Assembly: GCF_003073045.1 (NCBI RefSeq)
Contig: NC_037595.1
Span: 15,412,252-15,476,251, forward strand
Reading direction: 5' to 3'
Source: Pomacea canaliculata
Lineage: Eukaryota > Mollusca > Gastropoda > Architaenioglossa > Ampullariidae
DNA: 64,000 bases
Part shown: one piece after another, positions 48,211-61,253 of the stretch
Position numbering within the stretch: the stretch's first letter is position 1
Layout of the letters: each line of letters opens with the position of its first letter
The notes under the pieces: generated by a model
Told to the model about the DNA's origin: nothing
The model's database searches: none
What the model saw: the letters and a program-made list of their open reading frames with translations, nothing else
Position numbers and translations under genes: made by a program

Positions 48211-49051
48211 ATGAATCACAGAGACAGTACAAAATGCGTTTCCATATGGTAAAAATGCGAAGTACTTTATTATCATAGTCATTTCACGACAAACAGCATA
48301 GTTACAAAGTGGAGGTACATGTGAATGCTAACTATCAACGATATTCTGGTACCGACATGAACCCCCCCCCCCTTCTCCACCAAAAAAAAAAATTTCTAAT
48401 GGTGTCAATTAGATTCATAATCTAGAATAAAGCAAAGTAACATTATTTAGCAAGAAACCTTATGTTAACTGTATAGTCTGAGAGTAACAAACATCATCCT
48501 ACAGTTCTATAGCAATTGAAGTTACTCTCTCTCTCACACACACACACAGATCGCGGCACTTGTAGGTACAGAGGTCAAACAAACGTGAACGAACAGCCTG
48601 CATGGCCAGTGGCGCCAGTCAGAATGGCATCTTCTAGTAGTTCGTCTCTGTATTAACTTGTTGTTCCTTGATATATATATACCCACTTGATATGCTTGCT
48701 ACAACAAAGCCTTTTTGTTGGCTTGCAAGTATACGATGGCTGGGACTGTACTAAACCTCGCAGAGAAACACTAATTACTTTTTGTCGAGCACTGATAACA
48801 TTCTGATTCACAGATACTACTTTTTGATAGCAAAAATTTACCAGCAATATACCGATTTTGTCAAACTGGTTTTGCTTCAAAGAATTACATCTGCTCTGAC
48901 TACTCTGTGCTTAAAAAAAATTTTTTTTGAGCTTTTATAACCGTCCGCCCACACATCCGTCACATCTTTCACATCTGTGTGTGTGTGTGTGCCACAACCA
49001 CAGGTTAGGATTGCTGGAAAAACTGCTATTATCTGTTAACATGTGCATGTA
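48211..49051. other. Intergenic, no gene seen
   Basis: Low-complexity C12 run at 48362, CT/CA and GT repeats. Nothing coding supported. Confidence 0.35.
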
Positions 49052-49356
49052 GTCGGCCTGCGAATGGGGAAAATGCGCGAATAACTCTAGCCCTCTCCCA
49101 AACCATAATCCTTAATATTGTTGACCATACTGAACGCAAGTAAATCAATACCCTATGTATGAAAAAATAGGTTAATAATGCAGATATTGTATGCATCTAT
49201 GACTTAGTTCAGTGTTTTTTTAGTTTCTTTACACACTGTCTGCGACTTATCTCTGCAGGCTGCAAAACTTGAAAGAAAAAATCCCATTAATTGGTATCAA
49301 ATCCGCAAATAATCAAAACTGCAAATCTGAAACCCGTGAATGCTGAGGGCCGACTG
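49052..49356. mobile_element. Probable pogo-type MITE
   Basis: Left GTCGGCCTGCGAATG and right TGAGGGCCGACTG are short imperfect inverted ends, each next to TA (49050-49051, 49357-49358). The inner right side, TCCGCAAATAAT..AAAACTGCAAATC, is typical of Tigger-type elements. No frame. Confidence 0.45.
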
Positions 49357-49591
49357 TACTTCCTCGACCGTGTAGTGCTGGTTGCAGAATTCTAGTTTTG
49401 TCTTTTAGGTGTATTTCAATCCAGAAATATTTAATATTTTATTACTATCGAATATAATAATTAAAGAAAGGTACTGTGTGCAGCTGGCGGGTAAAGTTCT
49501 AGATGCAGACGCCGTCAGTCGCTGTCTTGGATTCAAATTCTGTACAGAAAACGATTCACACAGTCAAAGCAGCGAGTGACATTAAGTGACT

Positions 49592-52500
49592 TTAATCGTC
49601 TGCGGGATCATCTTCTCCAGGATCTTCATTGTGTGCCGGGAGATCTTCAGAGGGTTGAGCAGGGGCAGGTATCTCGCCTTCCTTCTCCGCTTCTTCGCTC
49701 TGCTAAATAGTAAAGTACGGATCTTTTGTAATAAGGTGCGAGAATCAATATCTTGCAAGACACTCTGTTCTATCACGGACGTGTATAATAAAAACAGCAT
49801 AACAAGAGCATGCATTATCAAAACAACATATTATCAATGAAAGGCGCAACAAAACAAATGGGTCTTCAGCCGCTGCTTAATGCTGACAACGAGGATGTAC
49901 ATCTCAGGAGAAGGGGAAGGGATCAATTCCAGATTGCCCGGCCCGTCAGCTCCACGCCATATGTTCGCATCAGGATCGCAAAAGCAGCAATGGCTAGACT
50001 AGATAGGATCTGGCATAGCCATAAGATAAGGTTCACTACCAAGTACAAGATGTACAACTCCATGGTAGTGCCGATCCTGCTGTAAGAATGTGACACGTGG
50101 ACTCTGCTCCCAGAAACGGAAAGAAGAATCCAAGCATTCGAGAACAAGTGCCCGAGGAGGCTGGTATGGATCTCATACAAAAAACGCAAAAAAAAAAAAA
50201 AAAACCAACAAAAAACAAAAACAAAAAGAAAAAACAAAAACATAGAACCAACGATTTTGCATGAAACAAAATTGCCACACTCGTAGGACACCAGGAACCT
50301 CAATCTATTTTCAACGGTCAGGTGACGTAAGGGCATGACAGCTTATCAAAGACAATGACAATTCTTTATTAACGAGAGGTAAAATAAGCACGAAAATGCT
50401 TTTTTCCATTTAGCCCTCTCCCTTTACGGGGAAAGAATAAACTAAGAAATTGAAGTAATTAAGTACTTTGAGATCATTTATGTATATTAAAAAACGAAGA
50501 GGTCCTAATACCGGCCCTTGAGGAACACCAAATTTAACTTCAAGAGGATCAGACATTTGGTTGTTTATAGCACTCTTTTAGATTATCGAGAAAGGAGGTG
50601 TATAAGGAGTTTGATGCTGCCGGTACTTAGTTTATATAACTCTAGTTCTGATAAGCAGATTATGATCTATAACAGAAAAGGCTTTGGCAAAGTCAATAAA
50701 TAAGGCAGCAGAGAAATGATTGTCATTAATATTAGTTAGCCATTGTTCCACCATAGATGTAAGTGCAGTGTGGCAAGAGTGATGTGGCCTAAAGCCGGAT
50801 TGGTTTGTGTGGAGAAGTTCATACCTTATAAGGTGCACTTGTTTGAATGTGTTTTTCCAAGGGTTTTGAGAGAGGTGATAGGATTGAGATTGGACGATAG
50901 TTTGTAGGGTCACTTGGATCACCTGATTTATGTATTGGGATTACTTTTGCTTGTTTAAGGTGCATTAGAAAGTAAGATTTATCAATACAGAGGTTTTACA
51001 AGTAGGTCGATCAGGGTTTTAGTAATGGCCTGTGCTGACAGCTTTAGAATTTTTGTGTTTATGCTGTCTGGTCCTCTGGTGTTAGTATCTTTAAGTTTGG
51101 TAAGTGCTTGATATACTTCCAGTATACTCATTGGGGGAATGGAAAGAGCAGTATCAATTTGTTTTGACATGCAGAAGCTTTTTAGCTTGTCTAGTTTGTT
51201 TTCTTGTGACTTGTTGTTTGAGACTATCCTAAAGTAGCAATTCCTGCAAAATGTGAGTTCAGTATGTTAGGGGAATAGTAATTGTGGGACCGGTTTGTCT
51301 TGACTTGCTGGTTAATTGATGATGGCTTTCCAGATCAGTTTAGTGTTCTTTTTGCATTCTATGAGTTTGCTAAATAGTAGTTTCTCATCTTGCTTCGTTT
51401 CATAGCGATGACAATGTTTCTTTGGTTTTTGAACTCAGCTTCTTGGTCCCTCTTTTTAAATGTGTCTCTTACATTAATTGCAGTCTGGTGCTCCGAACCA
51501 TGAACTAATATCAAGCTACTCTACAGTACTGAAATTTTGCCTATGAAAAAAAAATATGACCAACATGTTTAAACTGTGTGTGTGTCTCTCTCTCACACAA
51601 ACATACATAAAGCCACCCACCTACTCCCTATATTTTTTTAAGTTTCACATTCTATGTAAGAAAGTAAATGGCCTATTACCAAAGCTGCTTTTATTTAAAT
51701 AAATAAAGCCATCCTTGTAAATCTGTGTGCTATGACATAACATCTCTGTTTAATCAACTGCTCTTTGCTCACTAAAAACTACAGTCCTTCTGATGACAAA
51801 TGTGGCTGTCCTCCATTCTTTCCCAAGTAATGAATGGTTCGCAAAAACAAAGAGCATTTAGATTAGTTATTACATGATACTGACCACTAATGTATCAGTA
51901 GTAAGTGACCAAAGATTACATGGCTATTACCACTACTGGAGACACTGTGTTAAGCTTATGTTCCATATTTCCTAATATCTGTTAAAACACTTTAGAGAAC
52001 CTGTTATTACTGATGTCATTTTCTCATATTGACAAGGTTCATATGGCAGAAACTAAGCTAGCACACACACAAAAATTCCCTTATCTCACTTTATGTGCTA
52101 TCCATCCATTCTGCAAAAATGCACAATGCCTTCCATTTTGTTAAAAGAAAATTCTGCATGTTCATTTTGACAAATCTCTACCGGTAAATATAACCCTAAA
52201 TAGCAAACACTGAACTGTAGAATTTACCACAAAAAAAAAAAAAAAAAGAAGAAGAGGAAATGAAAGTTTCCCTAAAACTGCAGATAAACTGAATTCATTG
52301 AATAAAAAAATAAACAATTTCATACCTCTGTGGTGGTACCAGGGGCAATTTCTTCAGTTTCTATGTTGCTCTGCATCAGACTGGTGTTTGAAGATAAAAG
52401 TGGATTTTCTACCACCTCATCACGCTTGGTGTATAGGTTTGTACGCATAAGAACCACTTCCCTTAAAAGTCCATCTAAGATCATGCGACCATGGTCATTG

Positions 52501-55500
52501 CACTGCAGTTGTTCCTCAACTTGCTCCATAAGCCATGGCAAAAAGCCCTGTTCCACATCTGCAAATTTATTCAGTGATATATCACTGTCAGCAACAGCAA
52601 AACTAGTCATTCAGCTGCTTATTTTTAAATAATTGTTCTATAATATGCCTTTATTTTATGAACTATGTGACTATAGTGATATTTAGGGTTAGGTTTATCT
52701 CAACAAATATGATTGTGACTAACTGACTATCGTGATCATCTTTTGTCTAGACTTGCTTTTAGTCAGTGCAGAATACTGAAGCTGGACTTATATTCAAAAG
52801 CAAACATTCACATATGTCTCCTCTTACTGAAGTGACTATATTGTAGTACAAAGTAGCTATCTTAGTTTATCAATACTTTAAAGGGACAATACCTCCATGT
52901 ATTTTTTTTTCACTGCTATGCATTTCCCATTATATACTGATTTTGCTCATCAATTATATATGCTTGTACTCCCTAAAATGAATGAAGATGGTTTAAGACA
53001 CAAAAGTTTCTTTAACAAAGCCCTGAAAGTGTGGAATACACTCTCAGCCTGGTTAAGAAATATGCCAACCCTTCATTGGTTAACATGGGATCTTTAAGCA
53101 TATTTGTTCCACTGACTAGATTTCTAATTATTGTGTGCATGTGTGTGTTTCTGCTTGCACATATATGCATGTAGGGTAAAGGTTGGCTTTGATGAAAACT
53201 GGAGGCTGATTGGTTGGCAGCATTGGTCAGCAGTGTTAATTGGCACACATGTGTTTGTGTTGGTCCAGAAGGGATGGAAGAGGCAACACTCAGGCTAGCC
53301 AGATTGCAGCAACACAACCAACACTGTCTTTCGATATGGCCACTCACTCATAGTACATTAGCCCTCCTGGTGGGTATGAAAGAGGAGGGAGAAGCGCAGC
53401 AAACACTGCATCAAACAGAGAGAAAAGTGGAGAGAGTAAGACAGTAGAAATCATTGCGGCCTAGTTGAGAACTTCACAGAAAGTTTGCCTGAGATTTCCC
53501 TGTTAGGCTGTTGTTGCACAAGCAGCCGCAGGTGGCCAACAAGCAGTTGACAAAATAAAGGTATAAACAACCTACAGCTAGGCTTTAAGTGTTCACAAGT
53601 ATGTACCATGTGGTATGCTACCCATGTGCTACATATTGACTGAGTGTTACAGAGAACATTCAGCAACAATATATTAATTTGTGTCCTAGTCTGTTTTCTT
53701 TTACTGAGGATTCCATCTTTCCTCTTGGAATTCAGCTCATGCAGATGACTCTATTATGTAGTTGGCATAGATCCCCACCTGGATTGACCGTGATTGCTGA
53801 AGTTATGCCACGCCATCTGGAACTCCAGACAGATTAAATCTTGTTTACAAAAAGGAGTCTGGAATTCCCCTATCGCATCATGGCGTGATGTAATTTTGTG
53901 GTTTGCGTTACACGGTCACATGGCTTCCCCAAGATGCCTCTCTGAGCTATGAGCATATACAATTCTACTTGTGCTTGAGCGACTAAAACGAAGCTGGACT
54001 TTGAACCGTGATTTGCTATAGTGACCTTCAACAAGGTTTGAAGATTGAGAACTTCAGCAACCCTGAAACAGCTGCTGCTTACAGGAAGGTCAACCATGAG
54101 ATACAGAAAGGCATAAACCCGGCCAGATAAACCTGGATCAATGAGAGATGTAATGAGATCGATGAGGATGTGGGCTGGGGTGATAACTGTAAAGCTTCCA
54201 TCTACTCAAGACCCTCATGAATTAGGTAGGGTCAGCAGAAAATGTCTGCCATCAAAGCAAGGGTCACCTGCTCTTGGATGACAAGGCTGTCTATGACCAG
54301 TGGATGAAATACTGCAGCAACCTTTACAACTATCCACTGGATGGACCTGAATATCCTCCATCCTCCCAGGAGAGGAATAAAGCGAGGGGTTTCCTTGTAG
54401 AGTGGACAATGTTCCAGCAGAGTAGATAAAAAGTGGTAGGGAAGAGATAATGAAGGATCTTACCACACTGCACCAGAAATTTTGGGCAACCAAGCAGTGG
54501 TCACAAGAGTGGATGCAGTCACTGGTTATACCCCTATCCAAGAAAGAAAATGTGAGGCAGATGTTCAGTGTGGAGGAAGATCTTGCATGAACCATCAAGG
54601 TGCTGTATGATAGCTCCAGGAGCTCAGTACTTTTGAACAACCAAGTGGGTAAGCTCTTTCCCATAAAGGTGTGTGTGCCCGAAGGATGCCTTCTGTCCCC
54701 AGTCGGTTTAATACCTACCTGGAGAAAATCACAAATGATACACTTCAAGGCCATTATATCTCTTTGACCAGATAGTCCCTGTAATTGTTTAAAGTCATTG
54801 AAGCAACCAGTAACATCTAGCAGGGTATGTTAGCGACATCTAATCTCTTGACAAGCTTTAAGTATGCACTGCTTTGGCAGAACATACCAAAGGAGAAGGA
54901 TTTTCTTCCTTCAAGTGAAGTGGGAGATAAACATAATGCCAGTCACTACCAGAACTTTATTTGATTGCTTCTTCTCATCTACCTTTGTCATAAGGGACAT
55001 TCTCAGTTTACAGTACTATAGAGGTATGTTGCAAAATTTACTGTGCATAGAATTTTTTCTTTCATTTGAAGCTACCCGTAATGTATTACAACAGGGTTTA
55101 AAAAAAACTTGCTCCAGAGCAGAGTCCACTAACCAAACATAGTATAAAACCTCTCAAAGATGAAAGGAATAATAAAGCCTGTTAAATTTGTTAAGGATCA
55201 GACTATGAATTCTCACACACAAACACATCACCATGCTGCATGTCAATAAATATAATTGTGCACAGTTTCCTATTTATAATCAACAATTCCTGACTAAATG
55301 AATCAATGAAATTTCAAACTATATATAGATCACCTCTCTCCACAGGGTCAAAGAAGTATCCATTGTCTGCAAGGGTGCCAAAAACAGAAGGTACTAGGTC
55401 AGCAAGGTAACTCTGAGCAAATGCACGAGCTGCAATCTTCTCAGCTGTCTCTTTTTCTTTCTGTAACACTTCTTGCTGCTGTTTAATTCGCCGCTCCTAT

Positions 55501-58500
55501 AACATAGAAGAAGCTAAAACTGTCAGTCAGAACTTGAGATTTCAATATTTGCCCTTCTCCTAAGTATTCTACAGCCTCTTGCCCCCAAAAAACTAATAAT
55601 AAAAAATAAAACAGAAAATAGCTCATATCAGTAGAGACTGTGTACTTAAAATATACTTTCCAAATAATTATGCAATAAAAAGAGAAATTCAATAGAAAAC
55701 CTTCTCTTCTCGGTGCCGACGTTCCTGTTCCTCTAGTCGCTGTTGCTCTACCAGCTCAGCATTTCGCAGTTCTTCAAAAGCTCTCTGCTGCTGCCTTAAA
55801 TTTGCTAATTCTTCCTCTTCCATTACTTCAAGCAATGACTGCTCCACCGTTTTTCCCACAATGACCTCAAGGATGGCTTACATTCTATATCAAAGTCAAA
55901 TAGCTGCAAAAATTGCAATTAGGTTGTATTATGATCTTAATGGTATAGGATAATTTTTTTAAAAGATTTAAAAACAAACATGATACATTCTCTAAAAAGA
56001 AATATATTTCATGAACTCCCATTACAGATCACATAATTCTGAATTTTATAACTTACATCACCCTCAAAAATCTGTGTTGCAGTATCCATGCCAGTTTTTG
56101 CTGGCACAAACAAAGGAGAAGGAGGCCGATCAAGAAAGGCATCTGTCTGGCATTCTACATCAGCTTCTTCTACTCGATCACTTAACTCCTCTAGGTAGAG
56201 CTCTGTTTGCACATCAACATGCTTGCGTCCTTCAACAGGTTCAGGGGATCTTGGGCGCAGCTGATCCTTGGCACGTTTCCGAGCAATGGCACGGCGTCGG
56301 ATTTCTTGTTGTCTTTGCATTTCAATTGGATCTGGCTGTGCATGCTAGAAGCAATTTAAGCTGTGTTAGTTCATTCAGCTACATTATCAAAAAGGAAAGT
56401 TTGAGAAAGAAAAATATAATAACAATTCCATCTATTACAGTATAATTTAAAACAAAACAATTATTCTTTGCAATTTAGTTTTTAGTTAGTGAATTTACTT
56501 ATAGTGCACTATATACAACAGCAATTGCCCATATCATAACACTGTTTATAAAATCACAAAATGACAAATTACGTTATTGTGTCTTTGACAACAAAGCACA
56601 ACACATTTATGATTCAGATTCAATATAAAACTCACTGCTGGGAGTGTGTGCAGAGCATATGTGTTGCCACGTACAACACGTCTGTCATACATAATATTGC
56701 CATATTGTGGCAGTCCCTCTGCTGCATCTCTGCCAGAAAATAAAAACATCAAACATGTTGCCACAATTGTTAGATGATGTTATAATCCGAGCTGCTCTAA
56801 TCTTTATTTTTCAGCTTTTGTTTTTACCTCTAAAAAGGAAATCTGAATATCAGTCTTTTTTTAACAATAACTAGTGAATCTTAGAGTCCTAAGTCCTAAA
56901 TTAAAATCTTATTTCCAGCTTTTTCTTAGTCTTCAAATACATGTATTACCATTATCTTACTTCATGATATACATAGAGTACGTAAAGTTATTTCTTGATT
57001 TATCTATGTTAGAGTGTTCTTGCTGCTTATTTCTTGATAATATGATCAAAAGATAAACTGAGTGTGTGTGTGGGTGGTGGTGGTTGGTGAGTATGTATTT
57101 TCCTCCGAAACTTGGGAAATTAGGTATTCCAACATGTTCTTTTCATCTCTGTTATTTCCTGCTCAGGGTGTAAGGGTGTATACCATATTATTTTGTGTGT
57201 ATGCTCATGTGAGTGTGTGTGTAAGAGAGAGGAAATGAGAGGTTGATAAAAGTGTGCATGCAGCGTATACTTGCTCTATCCCCTGCCAATGTATGTGTGT
57301 GTGCACATATATACACAGGTTTAAACATATACATGTAATGATATTGATGATGATTTCTATAGCACCTTCCTCCACCATTAAGGTGAACACAAAGTGCTTC
57401 ACACAAAAAACACTGCATGTGAGAAATGCTAATAGCATACAGTTGTCATGCAACAACTCCATCATACACTTTTTATAGTATCTACAGCCCTTCATACCTT
57501 CATTGGTTTACGTTATTCTCTTGTACCTCATCTTTATATTGTTCAGTGTGCCTATATATATCTCACTGTCCACTGGCTGTTATCCTTCATTTATCATTAT
57601 TGGTCTGTGTAGAGAGCGCAGTCTATGTTGGTCACGATGCTGCGTGTTACAAGTTCCCATGATTATTATTAATACTGAGTAATTTCTTTAGTTTTGTATG
57701 TTATTCAGAAGGACTTATACAAGGTAAAGTGATGGTAATGTTGTTTACATGAACAGAAAGTGAGTGGAATTACATGTTCAAATTTTGGAGACATATTAAT
57801 GAATTATAGCTGTTTTTCATCACCATGAGTAATGATCATTCATTTCTGCTTGATGTGTGACCATTTAAATCTATTGCCTGCAGTACAAGAGGATGGGTTC
57901 CCTGTGTGTAAAAGATTTCTCAAAATTCTGTACGACTTACTTCATATGAGATATGAAACAGTTTATTTCTCTTAATTTTGTATTTTTCTCACATCTGTCT
58001 TGTCCTTCTCTAAACAAATTTTGAAAATGGATATTTGTATATTTCAGAGTAACTATAGATCTATCTGGTCACTGGCTGATTTGACTATTTACCATCCAGA
58101 GTCATTTCAAACACAGTTCTGAGTCAATTTGACCATCAAGTACACAAGTTACTATATTTAGGGTCATGAAATGTTGTTTGTTTGCTGTATGTAAACAAAA
58201 CTACGTCTCTTCCAATGCAAATAAACCATGTCATTTATGTAGATCATATTTGATCCTTATGAAATAAAAAAAAGGACCCTGTTTGAAGTAATGGGGTGCA
58301 TGGATTCATGTGCATTAGTATTAAAAAAAACATTTATTGCTTAGTTTGACTTGTGCAATAGTCAGCAAGCCAAAGCTGTATTGCTCAATCATAACCACAA
58401 AGCAGGGCTGTTTAGTGTGACTTTGAATGTAAAACTATATGCACAACAAATGGACCTATTGCATTTCATGCAAATGGAAGCTGCTCTAAACTACATTATA

Positions 58501-59031
58501 TTACAAAAATATATATTTATTCAGAGCTTCCCTACACCTAACCCTAACCCTAACCCTAACCCATACACACACACACACACAATATGAAAAAGGGTGTACA
58601 ACCACAAAGACTAAATAAAAGTACATCAAAATTCACTTATTTCGTAGTCCATTATTGCACAGATGATGGAGTAATCGGCAAATAATAGAATTGACCGCAC
58701 AGTCCCTCATAAATCTAGCTCATCTTTGCGTTGCTTTTTCTAAATTATTTCATATTTTAAAGCAATGTAACTTAAAGAAACCACCAGATGTGACAATGTA
58801 ATACTTAGATTTATGTAGCGATGTTAAATGTTTTAAATCTTACAATGCTGCTACTCGATAACGACCGATCACCTCGATATATGTATATCACATCTGCATC
58901 GGGTAGCTATAGACAAATGATACATACTGCTGCTGAACATCACGATATTTTTTTCTCTGTTGTAGTGCTCTTGGCTGGCTAGTAAATGTATAGGTACCGC
59001 CGTCAGGCCTCTGTGAAAGAACCGCTGTCAT
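49592..59031 (-). CDS. RSPH3: Radial spoke head protein 3 (RSPH3)
   Basis: Seven minus-strand exons: 59031-58892, 56729-56636, 56344-56057, 55903-55701, 55496-55334, 52558-52326 and 49702-49592, with compatible phases (about 410 aa). Landmarks match RSPH3 in order: QYGNIMYDRRVVRGNTYA, LRPRSPEPVEGRKHVDVQ, ECQTDAFLDRP, LFDFDIE, a Glu-rich coiled coil, IAARAFAQ and VEQGFLPWLM. The last exon is acidic (EDPGEDDPADD). RSPH3 is an A-kinase-anchoring component of the radial spoke stalk in motile cilia and flagella. Exon 4 has an apparent single-base loss between KP and ILEV, which would truncate the protein (see findings). Exon 1's donor (GTGATA) is the weakest choice; ending after the Tyr codon at 58924 would be out of phase with exon 2. 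Confidence 0.9.
49850..50345 (+). mobile_element. LINE C-terminal fragment (RTE-like)
   Basis: Plus-strand text IWHSHKIRFTTKYKMYNSMV, then a WTLLPETE..IQAFENKCPRRL segment, is the post-RT region of the same LINE clade. It is broken by stops and by an A-rich (AAAAAC) expansion at about 50187-50246. It lies in RSPH3 intron 6. Confidence 0.72.
50400..51300 (-). mobile_element. LINE RT fragment (Jockey/CR1-like)
   Basis: Minus-strand frames read KDTNTRGPDSINTKILK (51060), VIPIHKSGDPSDPTNYRPIS (50930), FRPHHSCHTALTS (50770), FIDFAKAFSVIDHNLL (50690) and GVPQGPVLGPLRFLIYINDL (50510). This is the correct order of RT motifs, but with frameshifts. The catalytic YADD region is missing, so the copy is 3'-truncated. 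It lies in RSPH3 intron 6. Confidence 0.85.
52880..53110 (+). mobile_element. LINE 3'-end fragment
   Basis: The frame at 52897-53097 ends KSFFNKALKVWNTLSAWLRN, like the closing WNSLP..LR motif of Jockey/CR1-type ORF2. It lies in RSPH3 intron 5. Confidence 0.4.
54090..54790 (+). mobile_element. LINE RT fragment (RTE-like)
   Basis: Plus-strand text has SAIKARVTCSWM, YPLDGP-like and QGC-like blocks (VCARRMPSVPS corresponds to the GVRQGCLLSP motif) followed by FNTYLEKITNDTL. It is highly degraded, and lies in RSPH3 intron 5. Confidence 0.55.
55701..55903 (-). pseudogene. RSPH3: RSPH3 exon 4 with one-base frameshift
   Basis: From the acceptor TTTTTGCAG the frame reads LFDFDIECKP. The downstream text EVIVGKTVEQSLLEVMEEEE and the coiled coil lie in the next frame. 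The exon is 203 bases where 204 would keep phase 0 on both sides (exon 3 ends and exon 5 begins in phase 0). The lesion is within CCATCC at about 55874-55869. Confidence 0.8.
57340..57400. repeat. SINE/LINE tail-like segment in RSPH3 intron 1
   Basis: GATGATTTCTATAGCACCTT followed by CAAAGTGCTTCACA is a widespread repeat-tail pattern in invertebrate genomes, here short and isolated. Confidence 0.3.
58537..58562. repeat. Interstitial telomere-like (CCCTAA)4
   Basis: Four adjacent CCTAAC-type units followed by CCC and a (CA)n run, within RSPH3 intron 1. TTAGGG on the complement is the canonical animal telomere unit. Confidence 0.8.
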
Positions 59032-61246
59032 TTTGCTTGCTTTTTAATGTTACTCGAGGTTCGGCGACTGCGGTTACTACAGACTCAAACAAAATGGACG
59101 CGTCGCTTGCGCTAAATATTTACGTCGTTGTTGCTGAGGAAACGATTCCATGATTGCAATTCTGCAGTGAATAAAATAAAATTTCTTTTTAAAAATATTT
59201 AAAGGAGATAAGTAAAGTCAATTATCTTATTAACAAGATATATATGAATACAACGAAATTGTATATCCGTGCTATTATTAAATGCATAAATTACAACCTG
59301 AGTTTCTTTTTGTCGCATGATCTACCAATGGCAAACTTGCTTAGGTATCGAGCTGTTTCTTGAGACGTCTATAAAAACATACTTCGAGGACAGGTAGCCT
59401 ACGATCGCTCTTTTCAGCTTTACTGAAAAGGTACTTCGGTGCTATCACGGACATAAAAGTACGAGTGACAATCATAATGATTACTTTTCTTGGGTTTTTA
59501 TACTTGGACACAGGAAGATGTGAATAGCAAATCCTGTATGACCACGAACTTGTATTATTAAATTATGCACGTCCTATGCACTTGGATATGACAGGGGCGA
59601 GAAGGCTTGTTTTTTTTATGTTTTTAAGTCCTGTTAGATTTTGGTTTAATGGTGACCTTTTACGCTGTATTGCCCTTGTCACATATTACCAACCCTTTTA
59701 TATTATCCCTTTTCTTTATGTTGACTGTTATTGATAAAGATGTTGCTATTGTATCACCTGGGGGTTTTGTTTCCCAACATTTTAATATAGCATTACTTTT
59801 TCTTGCTGTGATATAGCCTTAGTTGCTGGCACAGTGTAAAACACAAACGAAAAGTGTATTGCAAAACATTCAAGCCAGACAACTACTACACATTCTTACA
59901 ACAAAGAACACATGATTGGCTTAGGCTGCCCAGGTTGTGTGTATTCACTGCACTGGGCCACGGACTTCATAAGACAGTCAACAATACACACACTTCATCA
60001 ACTAGCATCAGATGTCATCACTTATTAATTACTTTTACAATGACAAAAATCCATGGCGAAATGGGCACAGCTGGAGGAGGTAATAAGATAGACATCCACT
60101 ATCTCATATCCAAAACATGAGAAAAATACAGATCACATCATAAATGTACTACCTGACCATCCATGCTCACTTTTTATCTATACTTAGAAAACGCAAAGTG
60201 AATGCTTCATAATCAACTGTTGAAGGTAATCATATAAACACAATGAACAGATTAACATACTCACAATGCAGACGAGTCCACTATATGGTGTTTATCAAAG
60301 TTCGGTGCTGTGTCACCAGAAGATCCACAACACCCATATGTATTCTACCTATACTTTTAGACATGTGATCCACATATATCTGTAAATCAAACATTGCACA
60401 TACATGATCGATAATCCCAATCTTAGTAGGAGATGCTGAAACATTCTATTGGACAAACACTTGACAGTTCTGCTGATGCCACAGTAGTTTATTCCTTGTT
60501 GCTCTCTTGAGGAGCATAGGGCCGCAACAGCTGATGCCACAGAGGTTAGCGATATTCTTCAAGATCCTCTTGTAAGCACTGAGAAGCCCAACATAGGTAA
60601 TTTTTGTCTAGCCAAGGAAACTAAGACTGCAAGGGGAAACCTTTTACAGTCTGAAAGATTAGTACTCCAGGTCTACCAATTCTTCTTCTGGACTTACAGG
60701 TGAACATTGTACTCACACATTCCAGCACATTCTTCAACCAACCAAAAACTAGCAAGTACATCCCATTCATTCCCTTAGTTCATCAGCTGAAAAGGGATTC
60801 AAACTTGTGCCGTGGACTGGTTCATGCTGTTTTCAGGTTCTTTTGGAGGTTTCCATTTGCTTTTGGTGTCCTTATGTTCACCAATAATGCTGATGTTTTT
60901 CTAGCATGGTTTTGGAGGTCACCAGTAGCATTCTTAAACCTAAGGCCTGTTTAGAAAGTGAAGGTTTTATCCTTTTTGACCCCAGTGACAGCCAGTCTAG
61001 TATTATTTTGGGAAGTAGTTATCATTTTGGGCAAGTTAAGATGTGACTGCCTCCAACTAAATACGCGTGTTTGTCTCAAGTTTTTGTCCCCCCTAAGTTT
61101 ATAAATAATCTCAAAACATTGTATGAATTTTACAAGCCATTTGAAAATTGACCTGACGATGAGTACTTCTCTGGACATTTCCTGAAATATATGTATGCAA
61201 ATGAATTGGTTTTGTTTTATTGGGTGAATGTTTTGTTTGTTTGTAG
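59032..61246. other. Spacer between RSPH3 (-) and GNB1L (+)
   Basis: The first 100 bases upstream of the RSPH3 ATG are CpG-richer (AATGGACGCGTCGCTTGCGC near 59093) and likely hold a promoter for RSPH3 and perhaps the non-coding first exon of GNB1L. A LINE tail fragment (minus, 60478-60545) is present. No other gene is supported. Confidence 0.45.
60478..60545 (-). mobile_element. LINE tail fragment
   Basis: The minus strand encodes VAALCSSREQQGIN, the same ORF2 C-terminus as at 10860-11110. The plus-strand core TTTATTCCTTGTTGCTCT is shared by both. Confidence 0.6.
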
Positions 61247-61253
61247 GAATGTC

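Noticed and set aside
56011..56445. 144-codon plus-strand ORF
   Set aside because: Antisense of RSPH3 exon 3, which carries the RSPEPVEGRKHVD motif.
58351..58587. 78-codon ORF ending in Pro-Asn repeats
   Set aside because: The Pro-Asn repeat is translation of the CCCTAA tract; the rest has no support.
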